Shown here: positions 1 to 11,033 of the stretch, one piece after another
How the letters are laid out: each line of letters starts with the position of its first letter
Position numbering within the stretch: the first letter of the stretch is position 1
Assembly (NCBI RefSeq): GCF_913055835.1
Contig: NZ_CAJXKQ010000003.1
Location: 124,001 to 188,000 of the forward strand
DNA length: 64,000 nt
Reading direction: 5' to 3'
DNA from: an uncultured Marinobacter sp.
GTDB lineage: Bacteria > Pseudomonadota > Gammaproteobacteria > Pseudomonadales > Oleiphilaceae
Translations under genes and position numbers: made by a program
The notes under the pieces: model-generated
What the model was told of the DNA's origin: nothing
What the model saw: only the letters and a program-made list of their open reading frames with translations
Database searches by the model: none

Positions 1-589
1 GAATCCCTTCAAGCTTCATGCGCTCAAGCACCGCGGCCGTTTTCGACATCTGCATCAACGACAGGATGGCTTCCTGCATACGGGCGCCGCCACTGGCAGA
101 GAAACAGACCAGGGGAATTCGCTCTTTCAGGGCAACATTGGCAGCCTGAACGAATTTTTCACCTACAACCTGCCCCATGGAGCCGCCGAGAAAGCCAAAT
201 TCAAAGGAGCAGGCAACCAGAGGTACACCAAGCGTGGTGCCTTTCATGGCCACCAACGCGTCTTTCTCGCCCGTGCCTTTCTGGGCGTGGGACAAACGGT
301 CCTTGTAGCGCTTGCTGTCCTTGAACTTGAGGCGATCCCAGGGCTCTAGCTCGGCGGCAATTTCTTCCCGTCCATCGGGATCCAGAAAAACGTCCAGCCG
401 ACGGCGGGCCGCAACCCTCAGGTGGTGGTTGCATTTGGGGCAAACATCCAGGTTCTTCTCAAGTTCCGGCTTGTAGAGAAAGGCGCCACATTTGGGGCAC
501 TTCTTCCATAACCCCTCGGGCACTCCGGTTCTCTGCTTGGATTCCGAGCGAATCTTGCTCGGCATGATCTTGTCCAGCCAGTTACTCAT
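1..589 (-). CDS. accD: Acetyl-CoA carboxylase carboxyltransferase subunit beta (partial)
   Basis: Carboxyltransferase beta subunit of acetyl-CoA carboxylase. With AccA it transfers the carboxyl group from carboxybiotin to acetyl-CoA, the first committed step of fatty-acid synthesis. About 196 N-terminal residues are present and the 3' end lies beyond base 1. The start is MSNWLDKIMPSK. A Cys4 zinc ribbon is visible as CPKC (Cys31, Cys34) and CPKC (Cys50, Cys53), followed by the carboxyltransferase fold with a SASGGARMQE stretch near residue 165. It is the last visible gene of the truA-trpF-trpB-trpA-accD run, 45 bases after trpA. This order is usual for the group, where folC normally follows. 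No frameshift is seen. Confidence 0.96.
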   Translation of the reverse strand, partial: MSNWLDKIMPSKIRSESKQRTGVPEGLWKKCPKCGAFLYKPELEKNLDVCPKCNHHLRVAARRRLDVFLDPDGREEIAAELEPWDRLKFKDSKRYKDRLSHAQKGTGEKDALVAMKGTTLGVPLVACSFEFGFLGGSMGQVVGEKFVQAANVALKERIPLVCFSASGGARMQEAILSLMQMSKTAAVLERMKLEGI

Positions 590-634
590 GATCTCATCCT
601 GTCCTTTGACGCCTGTTTGCCCTCCTCCCCTTCA

Positions 635-1447
635 TCAGGAGGCGAGACTGTCCAGTGCTTCACGCATCGGGTGGAGCAGATCCGTCAATGCCCGTTTGAG
701 CTGGTCGGTATCTGCCTGATTTCTGGCTATTGTATCGACCAGGACGCTACCAACAATTACACCATCGGATACCCGACCCACGGCGGCAGCTGTTTCCGCA
801 TCGCGGATGCCAAAGCCAACACCAACGGGTAGCGCGGTCAGTTCGTGGATATGGCTCACTTTCTGCGCAACCTCATCCACGTTGATGGTGGCGGAACCTG
901 TCACACCCTTGATAGAAACATAGTACACATAACCGGAAGAGTGTTGACTGATTGCCCGAATCCGGTCATCGGTCGTGGTCGGCGCCAGCAGGAAGATGGC
1001 GTCGAGATCTCGCTGGGTGAACAGCGGCGCGACCTCCTCGGCTTCTTCCGGCGGCAGATCCACTGTCAGGATTCCATCAACGCCGGCATCCTTGGCCGCA
1101 TCGGCAAAAGTCTCGTAGCCCATGGCTTCCATCGGATTCAGATAGCCCATCAGCACCACGGGCGTGGCGTCATCGGTCTTACGGAATTCCTTGACCATGG
1201 CAATCACCTGTCTCAGGGAAGTGCCATGAACCAGTGCACGCTCGCAGGCCAACTGGATAACCGGGCCATCTGCCATGGGGTCGGAAAACGGAACCCCAAG
1301 CTCAATGATATCGGCGCCTGCATCCACAAGCGTGTGCATCAGATCCACCGTGTTATCGGGATGGGGGTCGCCGGCGGTAATGTAGGGAATAAGTGCCTTA
1401 CGACCTTGTCCTTTCAGGGCCTTGAGGACCCCTTCGATTCGGCTCAT
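635..1447 (-). CDS. trpA: Tryptophan synthase alpha chain
   Basis: Cleaves indole-3-glycerol phosphate to indole, which is channelled to TrpB. The 270-residue length is normal. I chose the ATG giving [12 protein letters not shown] because it places the two catalytic acids at Glu49 ([11 protein letters not shown]) and Asp60 (MADGP), exactly as in E. coli. An in-frame upstream start would add 24 unrelated residues and run into trpB. The gene lies 19 bases after trpB, so the two subunits are co-translated. No leader peptide or attenuator was found for the trp genes in this window. Confidence 0.97.
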   Translation of the reverse strand: MSRIEGVLKALKGQGRKALIPYITAGDPHPDNTVDLMHTLVDAGADIIELGVPFSDPMADGPVIQLACERALVHGTSLRQVIAMVKEFRKTDDATPVVLMGYLNPMEAMGYETFADAAKDAGVDGILTVDLPPEEAEEVAPLFTQRDLDAIFLLAPTTTDDRIRAISQHSSGYVYYVSIKGVTGSATINVDEVAQKVSHIHELTALPVGVGFGIRDAETAAAVGRVSDGVIVGSVLVDTIARNQADTDQLKRALTDLLHPMREALDSLAS

Positions 1448-1466
1448 GCCTGCTCCTGTTAATTCT

Positions 1467-2687
1467 TCAGATCTCGATGCCTTCAAGCTTGGCAACCGTG
1501 TTGATGTCCTTGTCGCCACGCCCGGAAACGTTGATAACGACGGTCTGGTCTTTGTTCATGGTGGCCGCCAGTTTAATGGCGTAAGCCACTGCGTGTGCGG
1601 TTTCGAGAGCGGGCATGATGCCCTCAACCCGGGTCAGCTTGCGGAAACCTTCCATGGCTTCATCATCTGTCACGGACACGTAATTCGCCCTGCCGATGTC
1701 CTTCAGCCATGCGTGCTCTGGGCCCACACCCGGATAATCGAGGCCGGCGCTCACCGAATGCGTACCCGCGATCTGACCATTCTCGTCTTCCATCAGGTAG
1801 GTTCGGTTGCCATGGAGCACACCGGGGCGCCCAGCACACAGGGGCGCTGCGTGTTTCCCGGTATCAATGCCAAGGCCGCCCGCTTCGACACCGTAGATTT
1901 GTACTGATTCATCAGCGAGGAAAGGATAGAACATGCCGATTGCGTTCGAACCACCACCAACACAGGCCACCAGCGCGTCCGGTAACTTGCCTGTCTTTTC
2001 CAGCGCCTGACGGCGGGTTTCCCGGCCTATCACCGACTGGAAATCCCGGACCAAGAGCGGGTAAGGATGCGGTCCGGCAACGGTTCCGATGATATAGAAA
2101 GTGTCATCCACATTCGCCACCCAGTCACGCATGGCGTCGTTCATGGCGTCTTTCAGGGTTTTGGAGCCGCTTTCAACGGCGTGCACTGTGGCACCCAGCA
2201 GCTTCATTCGGAATACATTCAAGGACTGGCGCTGGACATCTTCTGAGCCCATGAAGACATGACACTCAAGGCCAAGGCGCGCACAGACCGTGGCAGTAGC
2301 AACACCATGCTGACCGGCACCGGTTTCAGCAATGATACGCTTCTTGCCAAGGAAGCTTGCGAGCAGGGCCTGGCCAATGGTGTTGTTCACCTTATGAGCG
2401 CCGGTATGACAGAGATCTTCGCGCTTCAGCCAGATCTGGGCACCACCGGTTTCACGGCTGAGACGCTCGGCAAAGTACAATGGCGTCGGCCGGCCAACGT
2501 AATCTGCCAGCTCCTTGTCAAACCGCGCCTGAAACTCCGGATCCTTCTTCAGGCGGGCGTATTCTTTCTCGAGCGTCATCAGAGAGTCCATCAGAGTCTC
2601 GGAAACAAACCGCCCACCAAAGGCCCCGAAGTGACCCCGCGCGTCCGGCAGTGCGCTCAGCATTTCTTCAGTCAGTTTTACAGACAC
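1467..2687 (-). CDS. trpB: Tryptophan synthase beta chain
   Basis: PLP enzyme that condenses indole with serine to give tryptophan. 406 residues. The start is a GTG at 2687-2685, preceded by an AAGAGG ribosome site about six bases upstream. Starts further upstream would add residues translated from inside trpF. The start overlaps the trpF end by 20 bases, so translation is probably coupled. The PLP lysine sits in [12 protein letters not shown] near residue 99, and the phosphate-binding glycine loop is [12 protein letters not shown]. Both are intact, so the enzyme looks functional. Confidence 0.96.
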   Translation of the reverse strand: MSVKLTEEMLSALPDARGHFGAFGGRFVSETLMDSLMTLEKEYARLKKDPEFQARFDKELADYVGRPTPLYFAERLSRETGGAQIWLKREDLCHTGAHKVNNTIGQALLASFLGKKRIIAETGAGQHGVATATVCARLGLECHVFMGSEDVQRQSLNVFRMKLLGATVHAVESGSKTLKDAMNDAMRDWVANVDDTFYIIGTVAGPHPYPLLVRDFQSVIGRETRRQALEKTGKLPDALVACVGGGSNAIGMFYPFLADESVQIYGVEAGGLGIDTGKHAAPLCAGRPGVLHGNRTYLMEDENGQIAGTHSVSAGLDYPGVGPEHAWLKDIGRANYVSVTDDEAMEGFRKLTRVEGIMPALETAHAVAYAIKLAATMNKDQTVVINVSGRGDKDINTVAKLEGIEI

Positions 2688-3297
2688 GGTGAACCTCTTT
2701 AATGAAATGAGAAATTTTCTGGATGTCCTTGATGCCTTTGTCCTGTTCAACGCCGCCACTGACGTCCACAGCCCAGGGTTTCACCTGCTTCACAGCGGCA
2801 AATACGTTATCAGATGACAACCCACCGGCCAATATGATCGGGAGCGGACGCCGGTCGGGGATCAGATCCCAGTTGAACGACTTTCCGGTTCCGCCATACC
2901 GGTCCGGATCCCAGGCGTCTACCAACAGGCCGGAGGCTTCCCGGAATTCGTCAAAGGCGGCTTCTATCTGACCGGCCTCACGTACCCGAATGGCCTTGAT
3001 CCACCGGCGCCCGAACCCGGCACAAAAGCCGGCATCCTCATCGCCGTGGAATTGCAATAAATCAAGCGGCACCTGTTCCAGAACCCTTTCAACGTCCTGC
3101 TGGCTGGGGTTCACAAACAGTCCCACGACCGACACAAATGCCGGCACGCGTTTCGCCAGCTCCGCTGCCTGCTCTACCAACAAGGAACGGGGGCTGGGGC
3201 CGTAGAACACGAGGCCCAGTGCATCGGCGCCGCTCTGCACAGCCCCGTCGATATCCTCGGGACGGGTAAGGCCGCAAATTTTGACCCTTGCGTTCAT
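2668..3297 (-). CDS. trpF: Phosphoribosylanthranilate isomerase
   Basis: Performs the Amadori rearrangement of N-(5-phosphoribosyl)anthranilate in tryptophan synthesis. 209 residues forming a single (beta/alpha)8 barrel, not fused to TrpC as in enterics. It opens [15 protein letters not shown] with the catalytic Cys8. The general-acid Asp lies in LLVDAWDPD, and the phosphate-binding end is [11 protein letters not shown]. It overlaps truA by four bases (ATGA) at its start and trpB by 20 bases at its end, so it is embedded in one operon. trpC, D, E and G are not in this window. Confidence 0.96.
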   Translation of the reverse strand: MNARVKICGLTRPEDIDGAVQSGADALGLVFYGPSPRSLLVEQAAELAKRVPAFVSVVGLFVNPSQQDVERVLEQVPLDLLQFHGDEDAGFCAGFGRRWIKAIRVREAGQIEAAFDEFREASGLLVDAWDPDRYGGTGKSFNWDLIPDRRPLPIILAGGLSSDNVFAAVKQVKPWAVDVSGGVEQDKGIKDIQKISHFIKEVHRVCKTD

Positions 3298-4202
3298 TGG
3301 CTCGAGACCCGCTGTTTAACATGAATGTGTGTCGGAGAGACCGGACTGTTTTCGGCCCTGCTGAACCACGGTCGCAGAAATCCCGGCCCGCATTCAGCTG
3401 CTGGAATCCCGAGCTCATCCGGGTAGCCAACGTCGACCAGATACAGACCATGGGGAGGCGCGGTTACACCTGCAGCTGTCCGATCGCGGGCAACCAGTAT
3501 CTCATGAATCCATTCCGGTCGCTGCTTTCCCGAACCAACCGCCATCAGGGCACCGGCAATGTTCCGGACCATATGATGCAAAAAGGCGTTGGCCTGCACG
3601 TCTATTACGACAAAGTCACGCTTCCGGGTTACCGATATGCGCTCGAGAAACCGGATAGGTGTTCGGGATTGGCACCCGGCGGCCCGGAAAGAGGAAAAGT
3701 CATGCTCCCCGGCCAGCGCCTGCGCCGCTTCATGCATGCGATCAGCATCCAGAGGCCGGAAAGTCCAGCTTACCTGGCCTCTTTGAATTCCGGGGCGCAC
3801 GGGGTGGTTAAAGATTATGTAACGGTAGCGACGGTAGGTGGCGGAAAACCGCGCGTGGAAATCGCCGATGCCATTCCCGGCCCAATGCACAGAAATGTCT
3901 TCAGGCAGGGCCGTATTGATACCCATAACCCAGGAACGAAGATTACGGACAGAGGGGGTATCAAAATGGGCGATCTGATAACTGGCATGAACACCGGCGT
4001 CGGTTCGCCCTGCGCACACCAGATCCACCGGATGATTGGCAACCTTTGCCACGGCACGAGTCAGTTCCGACTCCACCGAGCGAACGCCCGATTTTTGCAA
4101 CTGCCAACCATGAAAACTGCGCCCATCGTATTCAAACGCAAGCGCGACGCGCCCTGCCCCTATGGCGTTATCTGTGTTCAGTTGCTGGGTGTCGAGAAAC
4201 AA
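3294..4202 (-). CDS. truA: tRNA pseudouridine(38-40) synthase
   Basis: Makes pseudouridine at positions 38-40 of the tRNA anticodon arm. 302 residues, slightly longer than the usual 265-280 because of N- and C-terminal tails. The catalytic Asp68 lies in the signature [10 protein letters not shown], and the N-terminal strand [17 protein letters not shown] is typical. The only usable start before the conserved region is a TTG at 4202, with a weak ribosome site, so initiation may be inefficient. A strong hairpin terminator for fimV lies about 30 bases upstream. The truA-trp-accD operon therefore depends on read-through or on a promoter squeezed into that gap. Confidence 0.93.
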   Translation of the reverse strand: MFLDTQQLNTDNAIGAGRVALAFEYDGRSFHGWQLQKSGVRSVESELTRAVAKVANHPVDLVCAGRTDAGVHASYQIAHFDTPSVRNLRSWVMGINTALPEDISVHWAGNGIGDFHARFSATYRRYRYIIFNHPVRPGIQRGQVSWTFRPLDADRMHEAAQALAGEHDFSSFRAAGCQSRTPIRFLERISVTRKRDFVVIDVQANAFLHHMVRNIAGALMAVGSGKQRPEWIHEILVARDRTAAGVTAPPHGLYLVDVGYPDELGIPAAECGPGFLRPWFSRAENSPVSPTHIHVKQRVSSQ

Positions 4203-4230
4203 GTGTGAATCCGGAAAGAGTGTTGCTGTA

Positions 4231-4280
4231 AAAACAAAGCGCCGGCTTTTAGCCGGGAGTTAACCCGGCAGCCGGCGCTT
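4231..4280 (-). terminator. Rho-independent terminator after fimV
   Basis: A long stem is built from AAGCGCCGGCT (4237-4247) pairing with AGCCGGCGCTT (4270-4280), with a second inner stem GCCGGG/CCCGGC. Read on the minus strand it is followed by TGTTTTT. It lies between the fimV stop and truA, so it should end fimV transcripts. Confidence 0.8.
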
Positions 4281-4308
4281 GCTGCCTGTCACTTTCGATT
4301 ATAACGAA

Positions 4309-7300
4309 TCAGGACAGATTTTTAAGGAGGTCTTGAGCCTCCGCCTTTTGATCTTCGTTTCCTTCCAATGCGACTTCCTCAAGGATATCCCTGGCTCCGT
4401 CGGCATCACCCATCTCGATGTATGCCCGCGCCAGGTCCAGCTTGGTCGCCGCTTCATCGGTTCCTGCCAGGAAGTCGAAGTCGTCTTCATCACCCAGCTC
4501 GCTTTCTTCTATGTCCGCGACCTGTGATTTACCTGATCCGTCGGAAACCTCATCAGAGGCTACTGGCAGATCGAGATCCTCTTCGGGCGCCTGTTCTTCA
4601 CCGACTGGCGACTCCGGCTCTTCCAGCTCTTCAGTGATCCCCTGCTGCTCGAGCTCCTCGGCACCTTCCACAGTCTGCTCAGGATCCGCCACATCCGCGT
4701 CGCCCTCGCCAAGGGTGTCTTCAAGGCCAAGCTCTTCATCCAGAGACGCTTCTTCGGTCTCTTCAGGATTCGCCGAATCGGCCGAGTCGGAAAACTCTTC
4801 CATCAGGGCCAGGTCTTCATCCGAGACATCAAGTTCCAGATCGTCCAGCGAGGACTCTTCAATCTCGCTGCCGCCAAGCTCATCCTCTTCGCCTGCCACC
4901 TTGTCCAGCTCGGCATCAAGCTCATCCAGGAAGGATTCATCCAGGGAGTCAATGTCGGCGTCGGTATCCGGTTCAGCAAGCTCTTCAGACGGCGATTCCG
5001 GCTCGGCTGCTGGTTGATCTTCTGTCAGATCACCTTCAGCCAGATCACTTTCAGCAAGATCATCCTCATCCAGATCAAGATTCAGATCATCTTCTGACTC
5101 TTCAATCGCCTGCTCTTCAACGGGTGACTCTTCCGAGCCCTCCTCGAATTCCGACGAAAGATCCCAGTCACCAGACTCTTCCAGTTCCGAGGCGTCCTCG
5201 GTCAAATCCTTTTCTTCCTCAGATTCCATCTCGAGGCCCGAGAGATCATACTCGATCATGTCGTCTCGGCTATCGTCCTTGGCGCCTTCAGCCTCTTCAC
5301 CGTCGGAAGACTCTGCTGTGGCTTCGCGCTCTTCAAATTCATCAAGCTCGAAATCGGACAGGTCCGTCTCTGCCAAGTCAGAGTCGAAGTCACCGAACTC
5401 ATTCTCTGCTGGCTCTTCCTGCTCTGAATCGAACTGATCGGCCAGAAGCTCCTCGGATTCCGGCTTATCCTTCGCCTCGCCCTGCTCCTCAGCAGTCTCT
5501 TCGGTATCGTAAGAGGTCGCAAAGGAGTCTGAACGCAGTTGTGATTCCAGATCATCAATGCTGGGCATCGACTCTGCTTCTTCCAACCTGGCGCGCAGCT
5601 CGTTGGCCGACGTCAGTGCCTCTTCATCGTCCAGAGCCTCGATTTCACCAAACTGCTTCTCGAAGGAGTCGCGATCCTGGGTGTCCGCGTAGACACCCAG
5701 CAGCTTCAGGCGCAGATCCGTCCGACTGGGCTCCCGGGAGATCGCAGTCTCCAGGGTTTGTGCTGCCTGATCATGCTGGCCGTAAGCAATGTAGGAATCC
5801 GCTTCTGCAAGGGCATCGCCTGCGGCCGATTCCTGATCCTCCTCATCCAGGCTCAGGTCGAATGAATCGGCTCCTTCGTCAGCTTCACTGTTCAACTGCT
5901 CATAGAACGCCTTTTCCCGATTTGCATTGCGACGAGCAAGCAGCAGAAGCAGTAACAGAAGAAGAATCAAACCACCACCGAGGGCAACCTGATACATCGG
6001 ATTACCGGTAATGGCGTCAATAACGTTACCAGGGAAGCCCTTGTCGGCTGCAGGCGCCTGGGGTGCCGGCTTGGGAGCAGCTTCCTCAGCCTGACCTGGC
6101 TCTGAAGCAGCAGGAGCGGCGGCAGACGTTTGTTCACCGGTTTCAGCAGCGTCGGAGCCAGCCGACTCTTTCGCATCGGCCATGCCTGTCTCTTCCGGCG
6201 CTTCGCCGGCATCAGCAACAAGCTGATCATCGGCTGTCTCACCAGACTCGGCCATTCCATCGGTTTCATCGACCGTGGCCTCGGAATCGGCCATGCCTGT
6301 GGGTTCCGAAACTTCAGTGTCTTCTGCTTCCGCGTCCGTCATGTCCGCATCAACGGCTACTGGCGTTTCAGCCTCAGCAACTTCGCCTGCTGCTGCCGCT
6401 TCTTCCGGAGCCAGGTCCTCGTCCGCTGCTGCTTCTGCAACTTCGCCATCAACGGGCGCGGCCTCTTCTGCCGGCTCCGCACCGCTTGCCTGCTGCATTT
6501 CAGCAAGCTGTGTATTCTTCAGCTCAAGTAGTCGCTGCAGGGTCTGCACCTGATCCTGGAGATCATTTACACGACTGTTCAGCTCATCGTTTTCGCGACG
6601 TGCACTTTCAAGCTCTTCCATCGCGACCGCTGTGCCCGCATCAACGCCGCCGGGCAGTTCGCTGTCACCGCCCGCAGAACCGCTTTCGCTCGACTCGGTA
6701 CCGGTTTCCTCGGAAACCACCAGTTTCAGTTCACCGCCACCGGCAGCAGCCTCTTGCTGAGCCGCAGGCTCTGGCTGCCGCTCAGCGGTTGCATCCACCG
6801 TGCGCTGGGGAGCCTGGAATGCCTCGTTCTGCTGGGCGACCAAACGCGTAGCCTCAGCGCGGGTCCGACTCTGGATCTGATCGAGAGACGGAACGCGCAG
6901 GACTTCACCACGCTTGAGGCGGTTAATGTTGTTGCCAATGAAAGCGTCTGGATTGAGATCCTGAATTGCCAGCATGACCTGCTGCATGGAGACGCTGTTG
7001 TCAGGACGCATCTGGGAGGCAATGGTCCACAGCGTGTCAGACGGCCCTGTGGGCCCGAAGGTATCGGCCTGATATCCGGATCTGAGCGACCGCTCAGCCT
7101 GAGCCTGCCGGCGCACGGACTCGGCACTGCGAGTAGCAGGCGGCTGGCTGGTTGTCTGGGTAGTGGAGACTGTCGGGGTACTTACCTGCTCCTGCATACC
7201 GGACTCTTCCGCGTAAACAGGCGGATCTACAAGCACGGCGTATTCCCGCATCAACCGGCCGCTCGGCCAGGTCAATTCGAGCAGGAAGTTGAGGTACGGC

Positions 7301-7611
7301 TCCCTGAGTGGTTCACGGGAGGAAACATTGACAATGAGACTGCCATCGTTGCCGGTAACAACCTGGAACCGGAGTTTGCTGAGGAACTGGTTACGATCCA
7401 GCCCCACCCGCTCATACGCCTGTTCCGAAGCAATATTGACGAACACGTCCGCTGGATTGACGCCACGGCTTTGGGGCAGAACAATCTCTGCATCCAGTGG
7501 CTCGTTCAGATAGGACTGAAGTTCAATTTCACCCAGCCCCAGGGCCTGTGCGACGCCGGATCCGAGCCCTCCCGCCAGAGCCAGGGCAACCGCAAGCTTG
7601 CGTACCTTCAT
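4309..7611 (-). CDS. fimV: FimV-like polar landmark / pilus assembly protein
   Basis: Inner-membrane, peptidoglycan-binding protein that in Pseudomonas and Vibrio organises the cell pole, type IV pili, T2SS and cAMP signalling. 1100 residues. In order: a signal peptide (ends near VAQA), a FimV N-terminal domain (about 25-130), a LysM-like region (about 180-240), a coiled coil (ELNSRVNDLQDQVQTLQ), an Ala/Glu/Pro-rich linker, a membrane segment at about 538-556 (GGGLILLLLLLLLLARR), TPR-like repeats, a very acidic stretch of several hundred residues, and the conserved C-terminal FimV motif (about 1050-1100, TKLDLARAYIEMGDADGARD). It sits between asd and truA, the standard fimV locus. Confidence 0.93.
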   Translation of the reverse strand: MKVRKLAVALALAGGLGSGVAQALGLGEIELQSYLNEPLDAEIVLPQSRGVNPADVFVNIASEQAYERVGLDRNQFLSKLRFQVVTGNDGSLIVNVSSREPLREPYLNFLLELTWPSGRLMREYAVLVDPPVYAEESGMQEQVSTPTVSTTQTTSQPPATRSAESVRRQAQAERSLRSGYQADTFGPTGPSDTLWTIASQMRPDNSVSMQQVMLAIQDLNPDAFIGNNINRLKRGEVLRVPSLDQIQSRTRAEATRLVAQQNEAFQAPQRTVDATAERQPEPAAQQEAAAGGGELKLVVSEETGTESSESGSAGGDSELPGGVDAGTAVAMEELESARRENDELNSRVNDLQDQVQTLQRLLELKNTQLAEMQQASGAEPAEEAAPVDGEVAEAAADEDLAPEEAAAAGEVAEAETPVAVDADMTDAEAEDTEVSEPTGMADSEATVDETDGMAESGETADDQLVADAGEAPEETGMADAKESAGSDAAETGEQTSAAAPAASEPGQAEEAAPKPAPQAPAADKGFPGNVIDAITGNPMYQVALGGGLILLLLLLLLLARRNANREKAFYEQLNSEADEGADSFDLSLDEEDQESAAGDALAEADSYIAYGQHDQAAQTLETAISREPSRTDLRLKLLGVYADTQDRDSFEKQFGEIEALDDEEALTSANELRARLEEAESMPSIDDLESQLRSDSFATSYDTEETAEEQGEAKDKPESEELLADQFDSEQEEPAENEFGDFDSDLAETDLSDFELDEFEEREATAESSDGEEAEGAKDDSRDDMIEYDLSGLEMESEEEKDLTEDASELEESGDWDLSSEFEEGSEESPVEEQAIEESEDDLNLDLDEDDLAESDLAEGDLTEDQPAAEPESPSEELAEPDTDADIDSLDESFLDELDAELDKVAGEEDELGGSEIEESSLDDLELDVSDEDLALMEEFSDSADSANPEETEEASLDEELGLEDTLGEGDADVADPEQTVEGAEELEQQGITEELEEPESPVGEEQAPEEDLDLPVASDEVSDGSGKSQVADIEESELGDEDDFDFLAGTDEAATKLDLARAYIEMGDADGARDILEEVALEGNEDQKAEAQDLLKNLS

Positions 7612-7925
7612 GCTTTTTCCTTTCCAGTCTCCGTTATTCGTTACTGCTCTCTTTCAAACAGAATCGGACGAGGTTGGATGACTTCCGTCTGGATAATTCT
7701 CGTTATTATGTGTTCTTTTTAATTTTCAGTCCGGCAAGTATTGTTGATAAAACCTCTTTTATCAATCAATCAGCCGCAATCCTTGTACCATTTTTTTATC
7801 TATCGCGCGGAACTGCCTAGCGCTCTTGAAAATAACAGGGGCGGAGACTGAAATCAGCCTCCGCCCCCTCACCGGTTTGCCGAAACCGGACACAGTTGGC
7901 ATTTATTGCCTCTGTGTAACAATTT
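7612..7925. other. Intergenic region between asd and fimV
   Basis: 314 bases without a gene. The half near asd carries the asd terminator (7826-7867). The half near fimV (about 7680-7800) is markedly AT-rich for this genome, as expected of the fimV promoter region. I could not pick a convincing -35/-10 pair. No RNA gene or small ORF with a good ribosome site was seen. Confidence 0.6.
7826..7867 (-). terminator. Terminator after asd
   Basis: Stem GGGGCGGAG (7838-7846) with CTCCGCCCC (7859-7867), continued inward by CTGA/TCAG around an AA loop. On the minus strand it is followed by TGTTATTTTC. It lies 58 bases after the asd stop. Confidence 0.7.
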
Positions 7926-9041
7926 TTAACGCTCCTGAAGGATCCGGAGCATACGGCGCAGTGGCTCGGCAGCACCCCACAGCAGCTGATCACCCACGGT
8001 GAACGCGGAAATGTACTCCGGCCCCATGGTCAGCTTGCGGATACGGCCAATCGGCACGCTCAGGGTACCGGTAACCTTTGCCGGGGTCAGCTCCTCAATG
8101 GTCGCATCACGATCATTGGGGATCACTTTCACCCAGTCGTTTGCCTTCGCCAGGATGGATTCGATCTCGGAAACCGGCAGATCTTTCTTCAGTTTGATGG
8201 TCAGCGCCTGACTGTGTGAGCGCATGGCGCCAATCCGCACGCAGATGCCATCAATCGGAATCGGGTTGTCGGAACGACCCAGGATCTTGTTGGTCTCGAC
8301 ACCGGCCTTCCACTCTTCCTTGCTCATCCCGTTATCGAGCTGTTTGTCGATGAAGGGAATAAGACTACCCGCCAGGGGCACCTGGAAGTGTTCGGTCGGG
8401 AAGCCGTCCGACCGCATGCTTTCGGTGACCTTCCGATCAATTTCCAGAATTGCGGAGGACGGGTCGTCCAGCTCAGTCTTGACGCTCTTGTTGAGCTCGC
8501 CCATCTGATTGAGAAGCTCACGCATGTTCTGTGCGCCGGAGCCGGAAGCGGCCTGGTAGGTCATGGGGGACACCCACTCAATCAGATCCTGCTCCAACAG
8601 TCCGCCGAGGGCCAGCATCATCAGGCTCACGGTGCAGTTGCCACCGATATAGTCCTTGACGCCTTTCTCGAGCGCAGCATCAATCACGTTACGGTTGACC
8701 GGATCCAGAACAATCACGGAATGATCGACCATCCGCAGCGTAGAGGCAGCATCAATCCAGTAACCTTCCCAGCCTGCGTCACGGAGCTTCTGATAAACCG
8801 CTCCGGTGTAGTCGCCACCCTGACAGGTCACGATGACATCCATGGTTTTCAGAATCTCGACGTCAAACGCGTCCTGCAACGGCGGCACGCCCTCTTTACC
8901 AACGTCCGGCGCAGGCTTGCCGGCCTGGGACGTGGTGAAAAAGACCGGTTCGATATCGGCGAAATCGTTTTCTTCACGCATGCGTTGCATGAGGACAGAG
9001 CCCACCATGCCACGCCAACCTACAAGTCCAACTCGCTTCAT
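7926..9041 (-). CDS. asd: Aspartate-semialdehyde dehydrogenase
   Basis: NADPH-dependent reduction of aspartyl phosphate to aspartate semialdehyde, the branch point to lysine/diaminopimelate, threonine and methionine. 371 residues, the usual gammaproteobacterial length. An N-terminal Rossmann start [18 protein letters not shown], the catalytic Cys136 in [11 protein letters not shown] and the active-site His region [11 protein letters not shown] are all present. It lies 129 bases after leuB on the same strand and has its own terminator. Confidence 0.96.
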   Translation of the reverse strand: MKRVGLVGWRGMVGSVLMQRMREENDFADIEPVFFTTSQAGKPAPDVGKEGVPPLQDAFDVEILKTMDVIVTCQGGDYTGAVYQKLRDAGWEGYWIDAASTLRMVDHSVIVLDPVNRNVIDAALEKGVKDYIGGNCTVSLMMLALGGLLEQDLIEWVSPMTYQAASGSGAQNMRELLNQMGELNKSVKTELDDPSSAILEIDRKVTESMRSDGFPTEHFQVPLAGSLIPFIDKQLDNGMSKEEWKAGVETNKILGRSDNPIPIDGICVRIGAMRSHSQALTIKLKKDLPVSEIESILAKANDWVKVIPNDRDATIEELTPAKVTGTLSVPIGRIRKLTMGPEYISAFTVGDQLLWGAAEPLRRMLRILQER

Positions 9042-9170
9042 GTGCGATCTTCAGACCTCGTGTTATGCCCGCCCTCTACCTCTATCGCTGGCAGGGACAG
9101 GATGGATGATCCCGCGGCAACTGCGTCCCGTTGCCGTCGGGTCTCAAATAAGCCAGTCAGGGCCTGACGT

Positions 9171-10244
9171 TTACAGCGCTGCCAGAACTGCCTCACCCAT
9201 TTCACGGGTGGACACCTTCTTTGCGCCTTCGGACATGATGTCCGCTGTTCGCAGCCCCTGATCCAGAACTTTGCTGACTGCCGCCTCAATGGCCTCGGCG
9301 GCCTTCTCCTCATTCAGACTATACCGCAGCATCATGGCGGCACTGAGGATCGTGGCCAGCGGATTGGCGATACCCTGCCCGGCAATATCCGGCGCTGACC
9401 CGTGGCAGGGCTCATACATACCCTGCTTTTCGGAGTTCAGCGACGCCGATGGCAACATGCCAATGGAGCCGGTGAGCATAGCCGCTTCGTCGGAAAGAAT
9501 ATCACCAAACATGTTTCCAGTCACAATCACATCGAACTGCTTGGGCGCCCGGACTAGCTGCATGGCGGCATTATCCACATACATATGTGACAGCTCCACA
9601 TCCGGATATTCCCGACGCAGATCGTTCATGATTTCCCGCCAAAGAACAGTCACTTCCAGCACATTGGCCTTGTCCACGGAGCACAGTTTCTTGCCCCGCT
9701 GCTGGGCGGCCTCAAAGGCGACCCGACCAATACGACGAATTTCCGATTCGGTGTAGGCGTAGGTGTTGTAACCCTGGCGCTCGCCGCTCTCAAGCTCACG
9801 AACACCGCGAGGCTGACCAAAATAGATACCGCCGGTCAGTTCCCGGACGATCATGATATCCAGACCGGAAACGACTTCCGGCTTAAGGGACGAGGCGGAG
9901 GCCAGTTGCGGGTACAAAATTGCCGGCCGCAGGTTGGCGAACAGTTCGAGGTTGGAGCGCAGGCCCAACAGGCCTTTTTCGGGGCGCTTGGCCATGGGCA
10001 GGCTGTCCCACTGGGGACCACCAACAGCGCCCAACAGGATGGCATCGGCCTTGGTCGCCTTCTCGAGCGTTTCGTCAGGCAGTGGCGTGTCGGCCTCATC
10101 AATCGCAGCGCCGCCCACGAGACCAGACTCGAAGCTCAGTCCCAGATTGAACTGATCGTTAGTCTTGTGAAGTACCTTTTCCGCTTCGGCAACGATTTCC
10201 GGGCCGATACCGTCGCCTGGGAGCATCAGGATTGTTCTGGACAT
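9171..10244 (-). CDS. leuB: 3-isopropylmalate dehydrogenase
   Basis: NAD-dependent oxidative decarboxylation of 3-isopropylmalate, the third step of leucine synthesis. 357 residues. It begins [17 protein letters not shown], with the substrate Arg/Tyr region [14 protein letters not shown] and the NAD-binding loop [18 protein letters not shown] near the C-terminus. It is separated from leuD by 125 bases that carry an inverted REP-like pair, so leuB could have partly separate expression from leuCD. Confidence 0.96.
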   Translation of the reverse strand: MSRTILMLPGDGIGPEIVAEAEKVLHKTNDQFNLGLSFESGLVGGAAIDEADTPLPDETLEKATKADAILLGAVGGPQWDSLPMAKRPEKGLLGLRSNLELFANLRPAILYPQLASASSLKPEVVSGLDIMIVRELTGGIYFGQPRGVRELESGERQGYNTYAYTESEIRRIGRVAFEAAQQRGKKLCSVDKANVLEVTVLWREIMNDLRREYPDVELSHMYVDNAAMQLVRAPKQFDVIVTGNMFGDILSDEAAMLTGSIGMLPSASLNSEKQGMYEPCHGSAPDIAGQGIANPLATILSAAMMLRYSLNEEKAAEAIEAAVSKVLDQGLRTADIMSEGAKKVSTREMGEAVLAAL

Positions 10245-10270
10245 GCTTGTTTCCTTGTTCTATTCCTCAA

Positions 10271-10363
10271 TGTCGGATTACGCCTCCGGCTAATCCGACC
10301 TACATTTTCGGGTATTCCTGCGAGATGACAGGTAGGTCGGATTAGCGCCAGCGTAATCCGACA
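10271..10363. repeat. Inverted pair of REP-like palindromes
   Basis: Two palindromic units face each other. Unit one (10271-10304) reads TGTCGGATTACGCC, a short loop, then GGCTAATCCGACCTACA. Unit two (10333-10363) is its reverse complement type, TAGGTCGGATTAGCGCC then GCGTAATCCGACA. They fill the leuD-leuB gap. The same unit occurs in tandem near 14.95-15.05 kb. I recall this GTCGGATTA-type palindrome as common in proteobacterial genomes. No RAYT transposase gene is present. Confidence 0.8.
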
Positions 10364-10369
10364 CTAAAA

Positions 10370-11017
10370 TCAGCTGCCAGCGCCAAACAACCAGGGCGCC
10401 GTCTTCCGCCGGCTTTCCTCGTAGGATCGGATCAACTCCGCATCTTCCAGAGTGACCCCGATATCGTCCAGGCCGTTCAGCAGACAATGACGACGGAAAT
10501 CATCAACCTCGAACGTGAAGGTCTCACCAGACGGAGTAGTGACAGTCCTGGCCTCAAGATCCACCGCCAGCTGATAGCCTTCGCTCTGCTCAACTTCCTT
10601 GAACAGCTGATCGACCACTTCCTCAGAAAGAACAATGGGTAACAGGCCATTCTTAAAGCAATTATTGTAGAAGATATCGGCAAAACTCGGAGCAATAATC
10701 ACCCGGAATCCGAAATCCTCCAACGCCCAGGGGGCGTGCTCGCGGCTCGAACCGCAGCCGAAATTACGCCGCGCCAACAGTACACTGGCGTTCTTGTACC
10801 GATCCTGGTTCAGGACAAAATCCGGATTGATTGGCCGGGTGGAGCAATCCTGGTCCGGCTTGCCTTCATCCATATAACGCAGTTCATCAAACAGGTTCGG
10901 GCCGAAGCCGGTACGCTTGATGGACTTCAGAAACTGCTTGGGAATAATCATGTCCGTATCCACGTTGGAACGGTCCATGGGGGCAACAACGCCCTGATGT
11001 TGCTTCAATGCGCGCAT
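10370..11017 (-). CDS. leuD: 3-isopropylmalate dehydratase small subunit
   Basis: Small (swivel-domain) subunit of isopropylmalate isomerase, partner of LeuC. 215 residues. Conserved motifs are [20 protein letters not shown] near the N-terminus and [14 protein letters not shown] at about residue 88. It starts 16 bases after the leuC stop, so the subunits are co-expressed. Confidence 0.96.
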   Translation of the reverse strand: MRALKQHQGVVAPMDRSNVDTDMIIPKQFLKSIKRTGFGPNLFDELRYMDEGKPDQDCSTRPINPDFVLNQDRYKNASVLLARRNFGCGSSREHAPWALEDFGFRVIIAPSFADIFYNNCFKNGLLPIVLSEEVVDQLFKEVEQSEGYQLAVDLEARTVTTPSGETFTFEVDDFRRHCLLNGLDDIGVTLEDAELIRSYEESRRKTAPWLFGAGS

Positions 11018-11033
11018 GGTTCTCTCCTGTGGA

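Noticed and set aside
5124..6011. Long plus-strand open frames antisense to fimV
   Set aside because: They are low-complexity mirror images of the acidic and Ala-rich FimV repeats. No ribosome site or family resemblance.
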